Origin: Brachypodium distachyon
Taxonomy: Eukaryota > Streptophyta > Magnoliopsida > Poales > Poaceae
Direction of reading: 5' to 3'
Length of the DNA: 64,000 nucleotides
Assembly: GCF_000005505.3 (NCBI RefSeq)
Contig: NC_016132.3
Coordinates: 25,472,501 to 25,536,500, forward strand
A program made the translations under genes and the position numbers. Below are positions 1 through 10,925 of the stretch, in pieces (positions within the stretch are counted from its first letter, which is position 1; every line of letters starts with the position of its first letter). The notes below the pieces were generated by a model. It saw only the letters and a list, made by a program, of their open reading frames with translations. It ran no database searches and was not told the DNA's origin.

Positions 1-325
1 ATTACCGATCAAAAAGAGAACCTAGCAGCTAGTTACGAAACTGATAATCAAAGATTATACTAAACCAGAACATGAAAGCACCCTATCTTTTCATGAATAC
101 TTGAGTTCATGGTTTCTGTTCATGTCACAAACTGTAGACCTATGATGTTACTCAGATACTTGCCTTGAGTTCACGGATTGTTTCCCTGGAGTATCCTTTA
201 ATGGGCAACATCCCACGAGTTTAGCTTGTGAGTGCAAGGAGTTTGTCAAACCAATAGATCACTTATGCAATTTTGGTACATGATATTTCGGAAAAACAAA
301 ATGTAGATAAATTTTGATTGCACAT
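1..325. other. AT-rich sequence, no gene seen
   Basis: No open reading frame with recognisable protein similarity and no RNA gene was seen. The stretch ends at the 12-bp target duplication of the LINE that follows. Confidence 0.5.
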
Positions 326-337
326 AATGACTGGAAA

Positions 338-1674
338 CCCACTGGTTTAGAGGCGGCCAACACGATGGGTTGCCCACTGCCCCCCTTCCTGGTGAAATAC
401 CTCGGGATCCCCTTGGCGCTCTGGAAACCCTCCCCGGAGGCCTTTACCCCCCTGGTGGACAAGATCGCTGACCGCCTCCCTACCTACAAAGCAGGGATGA
501 TGACTAAGGTTGGACGCCTAACGTTGGTCAAGGAGGTCCTGTCAGCCATTCCCCTCCATCAGCTGACGGTGTTAGGCCTCTACCGAAAGGTCCAAAAGCA
601 GGTGGAGAAGATCCTGCGTGGCTTCCTCTGGTCGGGTCGGGCTGATGCTAGGGGCGGTCACTGCCACGTCAACTGGGCTAAATGTTGCCGGCCTTTACGC
701 TACGGTGGTTTGGGCATCCCTGACCTTGCCAAATCGGCTGTCAGTCTTCGCATCCATTGGATGTGGTGCATGAGGAATGACCCACAACGCCCTTGGCGTG
801 GACTCGATCTGCAGTTTTCCCACACCGAGCGGAGCATCTTCTTTGCCTCGACCAGGATGGTGGTTGGCAATGATTCCTCCACGTTTTCTGGGAAGACCGG
901 TGGATTGACGGCCGGGCCATTTCGGAGCTTGCCCCTGCCCTTTACCTGCTCATCTCGGAACGCACCCGCAGGTCCCACACGGTTGCTGAAGCCCTTGCCG
1001 ATCGACGTTGGATCCGTGACATCCGTGGGGCTTTTGGGCCGCTGGCTCTTTGGCAGTACATCCAAATTTGGAACTTGGTCCGGAATGTTCAGCTCACAGA
1101 CGCGGCGGATGTCATTCGGTGGAGATGGACATCCGACGGTCAGTACTCTTCCAAGTCGTGTTATGAGGCCCTCTTCCTGGGAGGGATTCCATTGGAAACT
1201 TGGAAGCTGAACTGGAAGGTTTGGGCCCCTCCCCGGGTCAAGTTCTTCATGTGGCTTGCTTGCCAAGACCGTTGCTTGACGGCCGAGCGGAGGGCACGCC
1301 ATGGGCTGCCGCACTCCCCTAGATGTTTGTTGTGCGATCAATTCTTGGAGACCATGAACCACCTCCTGGTCGACTGCCCATTCTCCCGCTCTATCTGGCA
1401 TGAAGTCCTTTCTTGGATCAGATCCACCCCTCCTTTCTTTGCAGCGTGGTAGCAGGGAGCTGTCCGTTCCTTCCCTCCTTCTGCTCGGAAAGGCACTATG
1501 TCGGTGGTCTTGCTCACGGCTTGGTCGATCTGGAAACACTGCAATGCTGCTGTCTTCGACAACTCTCCCCCCAACATCGCTTCCCTCCTCGACCTGATCA
1601 AGGCGGAGGCTCGACAGTGGTCTAGGGCGGCAGCAGTGGGCCTGGGGACGCTGCTGCCGCTAGATCTTAGTTAG
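338..1674 (+). pseudogene. LINE ORF2 C-terminal part: end of reverse transcriptase plus zf-RVT domain, broken
   Basis: The reading frame opens at the thumb/connection end of a plant LINE reverse transcriptase (KYLGIPLALWKPS) and continues through the RVLTLVKEVLSAIP-like block into the zinc-binding zf-RVT region (PPRVKFFMWLACQDRCLTAE, then CLLCDQ and HLLVDCPFS). It ends with the usual LINE tail motif TAWSIWKHCNAAVFDN and a TAG at 1672-1674. Two breaks are visible. There is a frameshift near 884-890, where FWEDRWIDGR resumes in another frame, and an in-frame TAG at 1450-1452. The catalytic palm is absent because of 5' truncation, so no functional protein is possible. Confidence 0.85.
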
Positions 1675-1779
1675 GTGCGTCGTGTTGTATTCGGGTGTGG
1701 CCCTCCGTGGCCTTATACATAACTCTTTCTTATCTATCTATGCATCGAGACGCAAGACTTTTGCGTTTTCTATAAAAAA
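338..1779 (+). mobile_element. 5'-truncated LINE (non-LTR retrotransposon)
   Basis: A LINE 3' portion ends in a short A-tract at 1774-1780. It is flanked by a 12-bp direct repeat, 326-337 and 1780-1791, that differs at one base (AATGACTGGAAA versus AATGACCGGAAA). This is the target-site duplication expected of target-primed reverse transcription. Only the last part of ORF2 and the 3' UTR remain, so the insertion was 5'-truncated on arrival. The mismatch in the duplication and the disabled reading frame suggest an old insertion. Confidence 0.85.
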
Positions 1780-1791
1780 AATGACCGGAAA

Positions 1792-4700
1792 ATACAAAAG
1801 ATGGCCGAATGGATAACAGCCTTATCTTTTCTACTGTAGAAATGATATATATGCATGCGCTATTTGAAGGAACCAGCAAGATAAAAATTCCAACTGAAGA
1901 CTAAATATGGAATGCTAGAAGACATTACCTGCACCTCTACTCTAATACAGAAATGGAACTTGAAATACCATGTATATTCGTAAGTATGAAATCCTGAGGC
2001 AGCAAAGAGGCTGGCAGAGAACAATAAGTACTCCGTATATGTTTTTGCAGCCTGCAGTCTATGTCATTTCCCTTGCCATGTGGAGGGCAATCTCACGTAT
2101 GAACTGACTATAAGAGCATGAGTGGTGAAAATTAAAAGGAGAAATTTGCATAAAGAAACAGAAGAGATGATACCTGACATATACCAGTGGCAAGGGAGAT
2201 TCTTATTAATCATTTCAGGTTACCTTTTTTTTGTGAAAAAAAGAGATTTCATTGATCACAAAACTGTTACATGTGGGGCATCCTCTAAGGGATTACTCCC
2301 TAACCAACACAATGTCCGTTGGCTAGACCGAGCATAATTTGCTAGTCATGACTAACACTATTCTGTGACCTCTGAATTTTATACAACTTATTCTCTCTTT
2401 GTGAAACTAACAAGCGCTGCACCTCCTTAACAAGGCTACAGTACCGAGACCTGTTCTGTTCATGAGCTTGGACCTGATCAATAGGTTACCTTGTTTGGCA
2501 TAAATAACAGTCAGCAAACTATACTCAGGCTCTTCTTTTTTCCCTAGATATATTGAAGGAAAACCATTTAAAATATAGAATGTTAGAAGGGGGTGATCTG
2601 GAAAAATAATCCATTGTAAAATTCTTTGATAAGGATCAACCTGGTCCAAAAGGGTTTTATGCCCAATCTTTCACGGCGATCGACGAACAAGCAGGTCAGC
2701 AACCGAGCGAAATCAATCTGAAGTAATCCAGATCAAATCCCTTCAAATTCCTCACGTTGGAACTGATTAGAATCAACTCCACCGCATGGCATAACATCAG
2801 ATCTTCAAGATCAGCAAGCAAACACGACGATATGCACCCCCAAACATTGGGACTTTTCTGGTATATTCATAATCTCAAAAATTCAACCTCCTTACAACGA
2901 GGGCTATCAAAAACCCTTTATAGGGTGACTCTAATCCTAATTGGGTGGGCCAGGGCCCACGCCACAACTATGGCCCAAAGGCTGACTCAAAGTGGTTTTG
3001 GACACGCCCAAAAACCATCAAACAAAAACAAAGTAAAACACTTCCGACTTTAAGGAAATAAAAGACTCGAACAACTCAAATCCTAAACTGAACCAAACTT
3101 CAAAACTGGTGGTGTTCTAAAATTGGGCTTCACCTCTTCCTTAGCGGAAACTTCAACGCAAAAAGATCCAAACTTCAGAATATATGGAGTTGGTGAAATA
3201 GAAGGGGTAGTCGATATCCTCGCCTCATCATTCTTTATTTCTTATCATCTGTGGTTTAGCTTTGTTGGGAATAATAAGTAGCAAGCGGCTGGTCTTCTTT
3301 TTCCTAGATACAATGAAGGCCATTCAAAAAAGTAAAGAAATTTAAAGGGGGGTCATCTAGGAAAATAATACCCAGTCTGACATTCATGTAATGAGAATCA
3401 GAACAGATTATGCCAAATCAAAATTCCATGTACAAACAGATTGCATAATCATAAAAAGAACAATTAGTATTGCATAGTTCAACTGGGCTGAATGTCATAA
3501 AACAAATATATTCCACCGGCTAGAACCTTCATACCTTGAATAAAAAAGGTTTGACGATATGTGCAGTGGACAATTATAAGGAATATACATCGCTTCAATG
3601 TTTTCCACATTATCTTAACAAATGCATGTAATACCTAATGATATAAAGTTCGTATATCAGTTGGTATAGAAAACCTGGAAGCACAATCAGACTGAAATGG
3701 ACCATCATAAATCTTGTGAACCTGATGTCATAAGGTGCTTCTAGAGGCACACAGTTTGGAGGCCTATCTACGAGTCTGTGAAGCTCACAAAAATTTATCT
3801 TATCGCCAGATAAAGAGCTTGATATGTTTTACCAAACAAGCACGTTCAAGTATCCACGCAAGCATCAGAACGGCCGAAAAGATGATCACAGTATACAACA
3901 CATGCACAACAAAGCACACACCTATCATACCTTAGAACAAAGTGAAAGATGCACACACATGGCAAATTCGTAGAAGCAGCAGCGACACAGCGACCGCGAG
4001 AACCATACCATGCAGTTTTATGCAAGCCCAGATAAATCAATGGCCAATGGTCACACCACGAACCCTATGGGATTGAGAAAATGCCACCTGACTCAAATTG
4101 TAAAGTACTTCTAGGATACAAGATTCAGAAAATGGAACTGTGTGTTCCATGTGTTCGAACAAAAACATCAACATTCAGTGAACTAAAACAGAAATCTATA
4201 TCTACCATGACCTGTGTACATCTAGGATACAAGATTCAGAAAATGGAACCGTGTGCATATCCATGTGTTCGAACAAAAGCATCAACATTCAGTGAACTAA
4301 AACAGAAATCTATATCTACCACTGGTCATGGATAGGAACAAGAACAAAAATTCCATGCTCATAAATTTTTGCTGCACATGCTTATAAATTTTTGCCAGGG
4401 AGCTCGTGGAGGAGAAATCAGGGTGGATCCGTTGAGCTACGGAGATGGAAATTACCAGGGGTAGATTCGCCTGGTCAGAAGAGGGAGGCGGCCGGAGATC
4501 CGCCCTTGCTAAAACAAATGTACTAATTTCTTTGGACAACCCTTCTTAATTACTGCCAGTTGCTACTTGGATATCAGAAAAGAAACCGGCAAAGGATTTC
4601 GGTGCTGATCATTCTGAACTCCCTGAAACCTCTGTAGGAGTTTGGCTATTTATTTAAAGCACTGGGTTTTTAGAATAATTGGGGTCATGCAAATTTACTA

Positions 4701-4934
4701 CTTGTACCTCTTTTTATTAAAGACTCAGATCTTAAACGTTCAGAAAAAAGAAGATAAACAATGAGATGTTTCATGTATACCCTACTTACAAATCCCATTT
4801 AAAAGCAGTACACACATCTTCCTTTGATGCCATCAACGAACTAACACCATCCCAGATGTACCCTCACAAATCCAAATAGTTCAAGTCAATCACCCTGCCT
4901 TGTAATTGTAAGCAACTAAGCCCAGCATGCTCAA
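1792..4934. other. Non-coding stretch with retroposon remnants and duplications
   Basis: No credible coding exon was found. Three things are visible. At about 2225-2350 a poly-T start followed by a LINE-3'-end-like sequence suggests a minus-strand LINE tail. At 2528-2615 and 3290-3375 there are two diverged copies of the same sequence, about 760 bp apart. Between them, 2690-3060 read on the minus strand looks like an LTR promoter region with a TATAAAGGG box near 2915-2925, but no ends or primer-binding site were found. The rest is AT-rich and unassigned. Confidence 0.4.
4111..4322. repeat. Tandem duplication, two copies of about 100 bp
   Basis: Copy 1 runs 4111-4206 and copy 2 runs 4222-4320. 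Both start CTAGGATACAAGATTCAG and end TCTATATCTACC. They differ by a few substitutions and a 3-bp insertion in the second copy. No coding role is apparent. Confidence 0.85.
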
Positions 4935-5125
4935 TCAGAATACATCCACAGCCTCCTCCATGGATAGGTTTGGGAACAGCCCTGAAAAAACGCAGATGAC
5001 AAGTTTTGGATATCAACCTACCGCAGCACGACCCTGACCTTGAGCTGTGATTTGCAATAGACTCTTGATCTTTTATCGCTGCCTGGATCACATCCAAGGA
5101 GTTCACATAGCCGCCTACTTTCACA
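4935..5125 (-). CDS. Two C-terminal exons of an unrecognised gene (partial)
   Basis: On the minus strand an exon 5125-5022 sits between an acceptor (GTTACAG) and a donor (CG/GTAGGT). A second exon, 4981-4935, follows a TTTTTTCAG acceptor and ends in TGA. Spliced, they read VKVGGYVNSLDVIQAAIKD..., then ...CCGLFPNLSMEEAVDVF and stop, in one frame with a phase-1 junction. Splice signals and the unbroken frame across a 40-bp intron support real exons. I do not recognise the family. The SLDV segment faintly recalls CBS-domain proteins, but this is a guess. No upstream exons were identified, so this may be a gene relic. Confidence 0.4.
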
Positions 5126-5864
5126 CTGTAACAAAAAAGCGTAGAAGTAACTAAATACACAAATAAGTTGCACAATAGAAATACTTAATAATCACATGGA
5201 TGCTTCAATTAAGGAAACTAAAGCTTAAGCCCCTTGGTCTGAATATAAATTGATTTTCCTGGTAACATAACAGCAAACTCAAAAACAATCGTGTGTCTTA
5301 TTTAACACAAAACGCATCCATCATGCATTCATGAAATGAACAATAAAATTGGGCTACTAATTTTAAAATTTAAATACATGGTGGCATCATGGCTATCGAG
5401 AAACAGGAAACAGGCCATGAATGAAAAACCTAAAGAATATCATTCCAGACTGGTACAGTAGGAAAGAACTGCACTCACAAGTATTGGAGAGTGCATTCTT
5501 ATTGGATGAGATAGATCTTTTTCATATAAGATTCTATTATTTATACACAGAAAAGGAGACAATCTGAAACAAAGAGTAGCTACATATGACCATACTAATA
5601 ACAAAGGTACAATTTAATCTAGGATGCTTCATCTGGATTAGTTACCAACCATGATATCGGAGGTAAAAATTAGTTACCACAACAATAAAATCTAGATAAA
5701 TCTAAGGAAAACCGAGTAATACAAATCTTCACTCCGAGAGTGAAAATTGAAGTGGTGTAGAGAATGTGCTTGCATCAACCATCAGATTTTTTTTAACCAA
5801 AAATCAAGCTGAATTCAAATTATATCACGTAGCAAACCTGGATTTAGTAAAAAAAAAAACGTAC
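5126..5864. other. AT-rich sequence, no gene seen
   Basis: Nothing recognisable. If the exons on either side belong to minus-strand genes, this would be intron or intergenic DNA. Confidence 0.4.
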
Positions 5865-6282
5865 CTGCCATCAACATCAAAAAGAATATGTTGATCTTTT
5901 ATGTGCCTCCATCAGAAGTCCGGAATAGCAACCCCGAAACAAGAGAAGGATGTCGATGCAGCCAGTCGTGCAACGAAATGCAATTGGAGCTTCGTGACTC
6001 TTAGATTTTCCTGGCATTAGTGTATCTTTTGCAACCATTACTATCACAGATCAGTACACTTCAATTAAAAATCACTTCTAATTGACCACCAATATAACTT
6101 CCCATTCAATTAGATCAGATTAATGGGTGACGTACACAATGTACCCACTGCTAATCATCAGTGAACATGACTAACTGGGCATACCTTGTGTGTTATTCAG
6201 GCCGTGTGACATTGGCATTGGTAAAGTTCCATAACAATCCTGTTCCGCAGCTGCTCCACAGATAAGTGGATTCCCTACCATG
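5865..6282 (-). pseudogene. Fragment of an LRR-II receptor-like kinase (NIK type)
   Basis: Two adjacent exons of an NSP-interacting-kinase-like gene are recognisable on the minus strand. Exon A, 6282-6185, follows TTTCTTTTTCTTGCAG and encodes MVGNPLICGAAAEQDCYGT and PMPMSHGLNNTQ. This is the segment after the last LRR in this family. It ends at CAAG/GTATGC. Exon B, 6025-5865, begins TLMPGKSKSH, matches the juxtamembrane and membrane-spanning exon, and ends ILFDVDG before a GTACG donor. Exon B is broken: the membrane segment is out of frame, and a TGA replaces the first Trp of the WWRH motif. No LRR exons were found upstream and no kinase exons downstream, so this is a relic. Confidence 0.7.
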
Positions 6283-6289
6283 CTGCAAG

Positions 6290-6912
6290 AAAAAGAAATT
6301 CTCTCTTTAAACTCAATTCTTGTATATATGCTTAAAATGATCCAAGCAATGTCCCTTACATGAAGTTTGGGTTCCTTCATAATCCTCGTAGAGCTCACGC
6401 CAGCAACCCATGAGCCGCCCCAAATGGGCCAGTCAATGAAGAGCCTACCGACAGAACTCGCGGTACCAGAAAGACTAATTAGCAAGGAAAAAACTAAGAA
6501 AACAACTACGAGCAACAACCGATGCAGTGGAACATGCATAAGAACCACAAACCATCATCCACATCAACAACAGCAGGACAAACCGAAGAAGAGGCAACAG
6601 ATGCACGCCTGCACGGCGCGAACGAACTGCAGCGGCACGGCAGCGCACCGAAGCAGCGCCTGCAAACCAGCATCTAGACCGATAGGTAAAAGGGGGAACG
6701 AACCTGCAGAACGCACTGGCAAATCGGGGGAAGAGTTGCAGCGGCAAAGTCACAAACCGAGACGGCCGGGAACAAGGGCAGCAGCTGCCGGCACTGCAGC
6801 CGCTAGCAGCGAAGAATCGGAAGAAGCCGCCCTTGCCGAAAGAAAGAAACAGGAGGAAAGAGGCGGCCGAAAGAAAGCCCACGAAGCCCACCATGTGCCC
6901 CCGAACCGACCC
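6290..6912. other. Flank of the Mutator-like element, no gene seen
   Basis: The DNA is GC-rich from about 6590. It has long open frames on both strands but no recognisable domain, no convincing start and low-complexity Arg/Ala-rich translation. I treat these frames as chance. Confidence 0.4.
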
Positions 6913-6921
6913 ACACAAGCA

Positions 6922-7190
6922 GGGCTAACGGCTCATACCGAGCTCACGAACGATTTCAAACACAAAAGCGACCACATGAACGAAGCTTTGCTCATCCAGA
7001 CCGTGCGGACTGGAGCCATTCGCCAGAACCGAACTGGAGGGGTGTAACTGCAAAATGTGGGAAACCGGCAGGTGGGGCTGGCTCTAAGCGTTCTTGTCTT
7101 AGCTTAAGACCAGATGACACCGCTGGGACCCACGGAGAAGCAAATCAGACGGCGTGGGTCCCACAAAATTGCCACGTCGGATCATCCTTC
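6922..7190 (+). repeat. Left terminal inverted repeat of the MULE
   Basis: It pairs with 19437-19664 in inverse orientation, from GGGCTAA at the outer end to CCACGTCGGATCATCC at the inner end. The left copy contains about 35 extra bases near 7115-7155. The inner part probably holds the promoter of the transposase gene. Confidence 0.85.
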
Positions 7191-7574
7191 AACCTGGGCG
7201 GCCTTGCCCGAACATTCCAGTCGTACACATTTTCCCCATCGTGTGCCCTAGCCGGCGCCGCCGCCACGGAGCTTCGTCGCCGCCACGCACCTGCGCCCCT
7301 CCCACTGAGCTGCGTCGCCGCCATGCAACCGCGCATCCGCCAGCCGCCAGATCCCCCCCAGCTGCCGTCTAGCCTTCCCTTGCTATCCACGTATTCGGCT
7401 GCCGCTGGCCAGGTCGTGGACTGGAAGGATGGATCGACCGCCTGAAGCTGGAAGCAGTTAATTTCTTCTGTACGGACCTTCAATTTTGTTTCTTCCATGG
7501 GGATTTGCTTTGGTTCGGTTCAATTTAGCTGTAGTAGAGTGCGCATTGGTAGATTAATTTTGTGTTCATTCTAG

Positions 7575-10500
7575 GACTGACGAGGACAATGGTACTGAGA
7601 ACGTGCATGTGAAGTTCCGCCCATGCATTGCGAAGCTTGGTGACGGTAGCGAGGATGTAATTGAATGCAATTATATGGTTAATTTGAAAGTTAAAGTGGG
7701 GGACATCACTGTCAGGAGATTCATAGAGGAAATTGGGAAAATTGTTCCTTGGGGTAAAGGGCAGGAGGTTGAGTTGTGTTCATATGGGAAGCGGTAGAAG
7801 CTTGTGAGAATCACCACTACCCCTCAGCTGGTTGCGGCAATCAAATCGGGGCGGACAGAAGATAAGGAGGCTCCAGATGTTAGGATTTATGCGGAGCTAA
7901 TTAGAGCCTCTGCAGACTCGGTTGTAGGATATGTTGAATCTAAGGCAGCAGAGGCGGTAAATGATGAAGCATTCCTAGCTAGGAGTTCTCCACTGAGGGA
8001 TCCGGAGAATTGGGCCCCGAAACATGTGCCTGCTGATTTGAGACCTGGGGGAGAAGGTCCAAATGTTGATTGGAGCAAAATTATCTTAGAGGAGTTCACA
8101 GACTTTGCTCCTGAATCAATTTCGGAGGCTAAATTTTACACTCTTTATGGAATTCCGGTGGACAAGGATGAGGAAGAAGGGGCAGAAGTGTTGCCACCCC
8201 TGCCTAGGCCGTCAATTAATGTACCTTCTGCAAGTTGTGCTGCTGACGAAGCTGCCTGCAAGAGGCTATTCAAGGAGGCCGGTACTGAGGTGGATGGTGA
8301 CCATGAAGTGGAGTTATAGTGTGTGTATGACAAAGAGCATCCTGAGTTCGCAATGGGCAAGATGTGGCCAACTATGAAGGAACTGAAGATGTCACTGAAG
8401 ACATTTGCTGTCAATAAGGAGTTTGCCACATATACTGCCTGGACATCGAAAAGCAGGTACTGCGTGAAATGCAAGGGGGTGGATGGGGAACAGAAGCCAT
8501 GTCCTTGGTACATGTCAGCAAGAAGGATGCCTGATCAAACTACGGTTATGGTTAATTAGATGCCACATGATCATACATGTGTGACAACTGCTAGGAGAGT
8601 GACAAGGATGACTTCTCAAGCATGGGTTGCAGAGAAGGTCATGAAGATTTTGAGTACAAAACCAAACTCAACTGCCAAATGGCTTAAGTCTGAGTTGGAG
8701 AAGGATTACAAATGCACACTAAGTTACAACACTGTCTGGAAAGGGAAGTAAAGAGCTATGAAGGAACTCTATGGTGATTGGAGGCAACACCATTAGAATG
8801 TTGTTAAACTTCAAAGCAGAGAGGAAAAGAGGAGTCCTAGGAATGTGGTAGAGATTGATACTTATGAAAAAGATGGCAATGTTTACTTTGGTAGGTTCGT
8901 TATTGCAATGAAGCCTTGTGTGGATGGTTTCAAAGATGGATGCCGTTCATACCTTAGCATAGACTCCACTGCACTGGATGGGAAGTGGCCTGGGCAGCTG
9001 GCTTCTGCAGTAGCTTTAGATGGGAACAACCGGATGTTTCCTGTTGCTCATGCTTTGTTTCAGTTAGAAACAGAGGCTAATTGGACTTGGTTCATGAGTA
9101 AACTGAAAAAGGCCTTAGGAGAAATGCATCCCTTAGCAATATGCACAGATGCACAAAAGGGTTTGGAGAATGCAGTCCACAAGGTTTTTCCCCGTGCAGA
9201 GTAGAGGGAGTGCTTCGGCCATTTGTGGCTTAATTTGATCAAGAAATTTCAAGGAGATGTATTTGGAAGGATGTGGCCAGCGGCAAGAGCTTACAACCCA
9301 CACAATTTCCAGTATCATATGGAGAAGATCTTGGCAGCGAGCCCTGAATTTGGTGTTTATCTGAAGAATTACCATTCATTGTTGTGGTACAGGAGTGCCT
9401 ACAACACTGATATAAAGGTTGATCACATCAATACCATTTGCGTGAAAGTTTTAACGCCTGGATAAAAGATATCAAAGATCTTCCTGTGCATGAGCTGATG
9501 GACACTCTGAGGATTTGTTTAATGAATCTCTGGAGTAAGAGAAAAACTCTTGCCAGTATGTTGCATGGTGATAAGCTACCATCAGTTGTCCAGCAGGTGG
9601 TATGCAGGAGCGGAGGGCTTGGGAACCTTCATGTTGTCAATGCCTCCCCCTACACTGCAGAAGTTTTAGACACTGATAAGAAGAGGAGACATGTAGTGAA
9701 GATTGACCTACATGAGTGCACCTGTCTTGAGTGGCAAGCAACTGGAAAACCTTGTCCCCATGCTCTTGTGGTACTGGCAGCGAAACTTGACTTGATGATG
9801 GGTCAATATTTGCATCCCTATTACTCTATTGACCGATTTAAGGCAGCATATGCAGGAGAGATCTCGGCACTTACTGACCAATCTCAATGGCATGAAGTGA
9901 ACATTGGATACGATCTTGCTGCCCCCAATATAGCTAGAAAGCCTGGCAAGCCAAAACATGTGCGCTTCAAAAGTTTTTTGGAGCGAAATGGAAAGAAAGG
10001 AACTAAAGGGCAAAAGAAGGGGAGCAAAGTAGCTGAAGCTGAAGCAGATGGGAAAGTGAAACCTCCAAAATAACGACAGAGGTGCAAGAGATGTAGAATA
10101 TTGGGCCATCGTGATGGCTCCTCGAAGTGTGCTTACATTCCTCCGAGACCTCCAAGGTTAGCTATTTTATATTGTTTTCCCAATTTTTACATAATTGTAT
10201 TTTACATAATGGCACCACATATTTCTCATGTTGATGACAGGCCTCGTGGTAAGAAGAAGACTGAAGAAGAACAAGCCAGAAAAGAAGAAGAGGAAAGAAT
10301 AGATGAAGATGCCAGAAATCCAGAAGAGCTCAAATTAGAAGATTCAACTTCAGAAGATCCTAGCTAGGAAGAAGATTCAACTTCAGAAGAAGATTCTACT
10401 ACGGAAGATGAGTCTTTTTCAGATGAAGAGCCCCTCCAAGCTGTGGATGATTGGGGAGCCCTGGATGAAGAAACTGAAGCTACCGTCCAAACTGAAGCAA

Positions 10501-10790
10501 CTGCCGCTTCTGTCCAAACTGAAGCACCTGCACCTACTGTCCAAACTGAAGCAACTGCCCCCACTGTCCAAACTGAAACCAGTGAAGATGATGACTTCGA
10601 CTTGTCCCGACATGCTTTGAGGAGTGTCACCACCTCTGTCCCAAAGCCTAGGACCATCAGAAACGCTCAGAAAATCATCGTCACCACCTCGGGGAAGAAG
10701 AGATCCACCATCTACAGGAAGGCAGCCAGCACCACCTCGAAGAAAAGGAAGCGGACCGCCACCATTGATACGTTGTACAAGAAGGCTTGA
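7575..10790 (+). pseudogene. MuDR/mudrA-type transposase, decayed
   Basis: One frame runs from a CTAG acceptor at 7574 to 10156. It passes through the plant MuDR N-terminal region (VGDITVRRF...), the DNA-binding region (KSRYCVKCKG, CPWYMSARRM) and the MULE DDE domain. Candidate acidic residues are in LSIDSTALDGKWPGQLASAV, ICTDAQKGLENAVHKVFP and FQYHMEKI. A SWIM zinc finger (CTCLEWQATGKPCPHAL) and a CKRC...GH zinc-knuckle-like segment follow. An intron, 10157-10240, leads to a Lys/Glu-rich tail exon ending at 10790, with four VQTE(A/T) repeats. Stops interrupt the frame at 7795, 8317, 8557, 8749, 8794, 9202, 10071 and about 10366, and there is one frameshift near 9440. The first exon, upstream of 7575, was not resolved. 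Confidence 0.85.
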
Positions 10791-10794
10791 TTTT

Positions 10795-10925
10795 GAGTTG
10801 TACCAAGACATCATTTGAGATTTATTGTATTGAGTTGTACCATGACATTATTTGAGATTTGTCGTACCATGATATTATTTGAGATTTGTTGTACTGAGTT
10901 GTACCATGACATTATTTGAGATTTC
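10795..10925. repeat. Short tandem repeat downstream of the transposase
   Basis: There are about four imperfect copies of a 30-40 bp unit built on GTACCATGACATTATTTGAG. They lie immediately after the transposase stop, probably in its 3' UTR. Confidence 0.75.

Noticed and set aside
6475..6918. Long minus-strand frame rich in Phe, Cys and Arg
   Set aside because: It overlaps an equally long plus-strand frame, has no domain and lies in compositionally biased DNA. Chance is sufficient.
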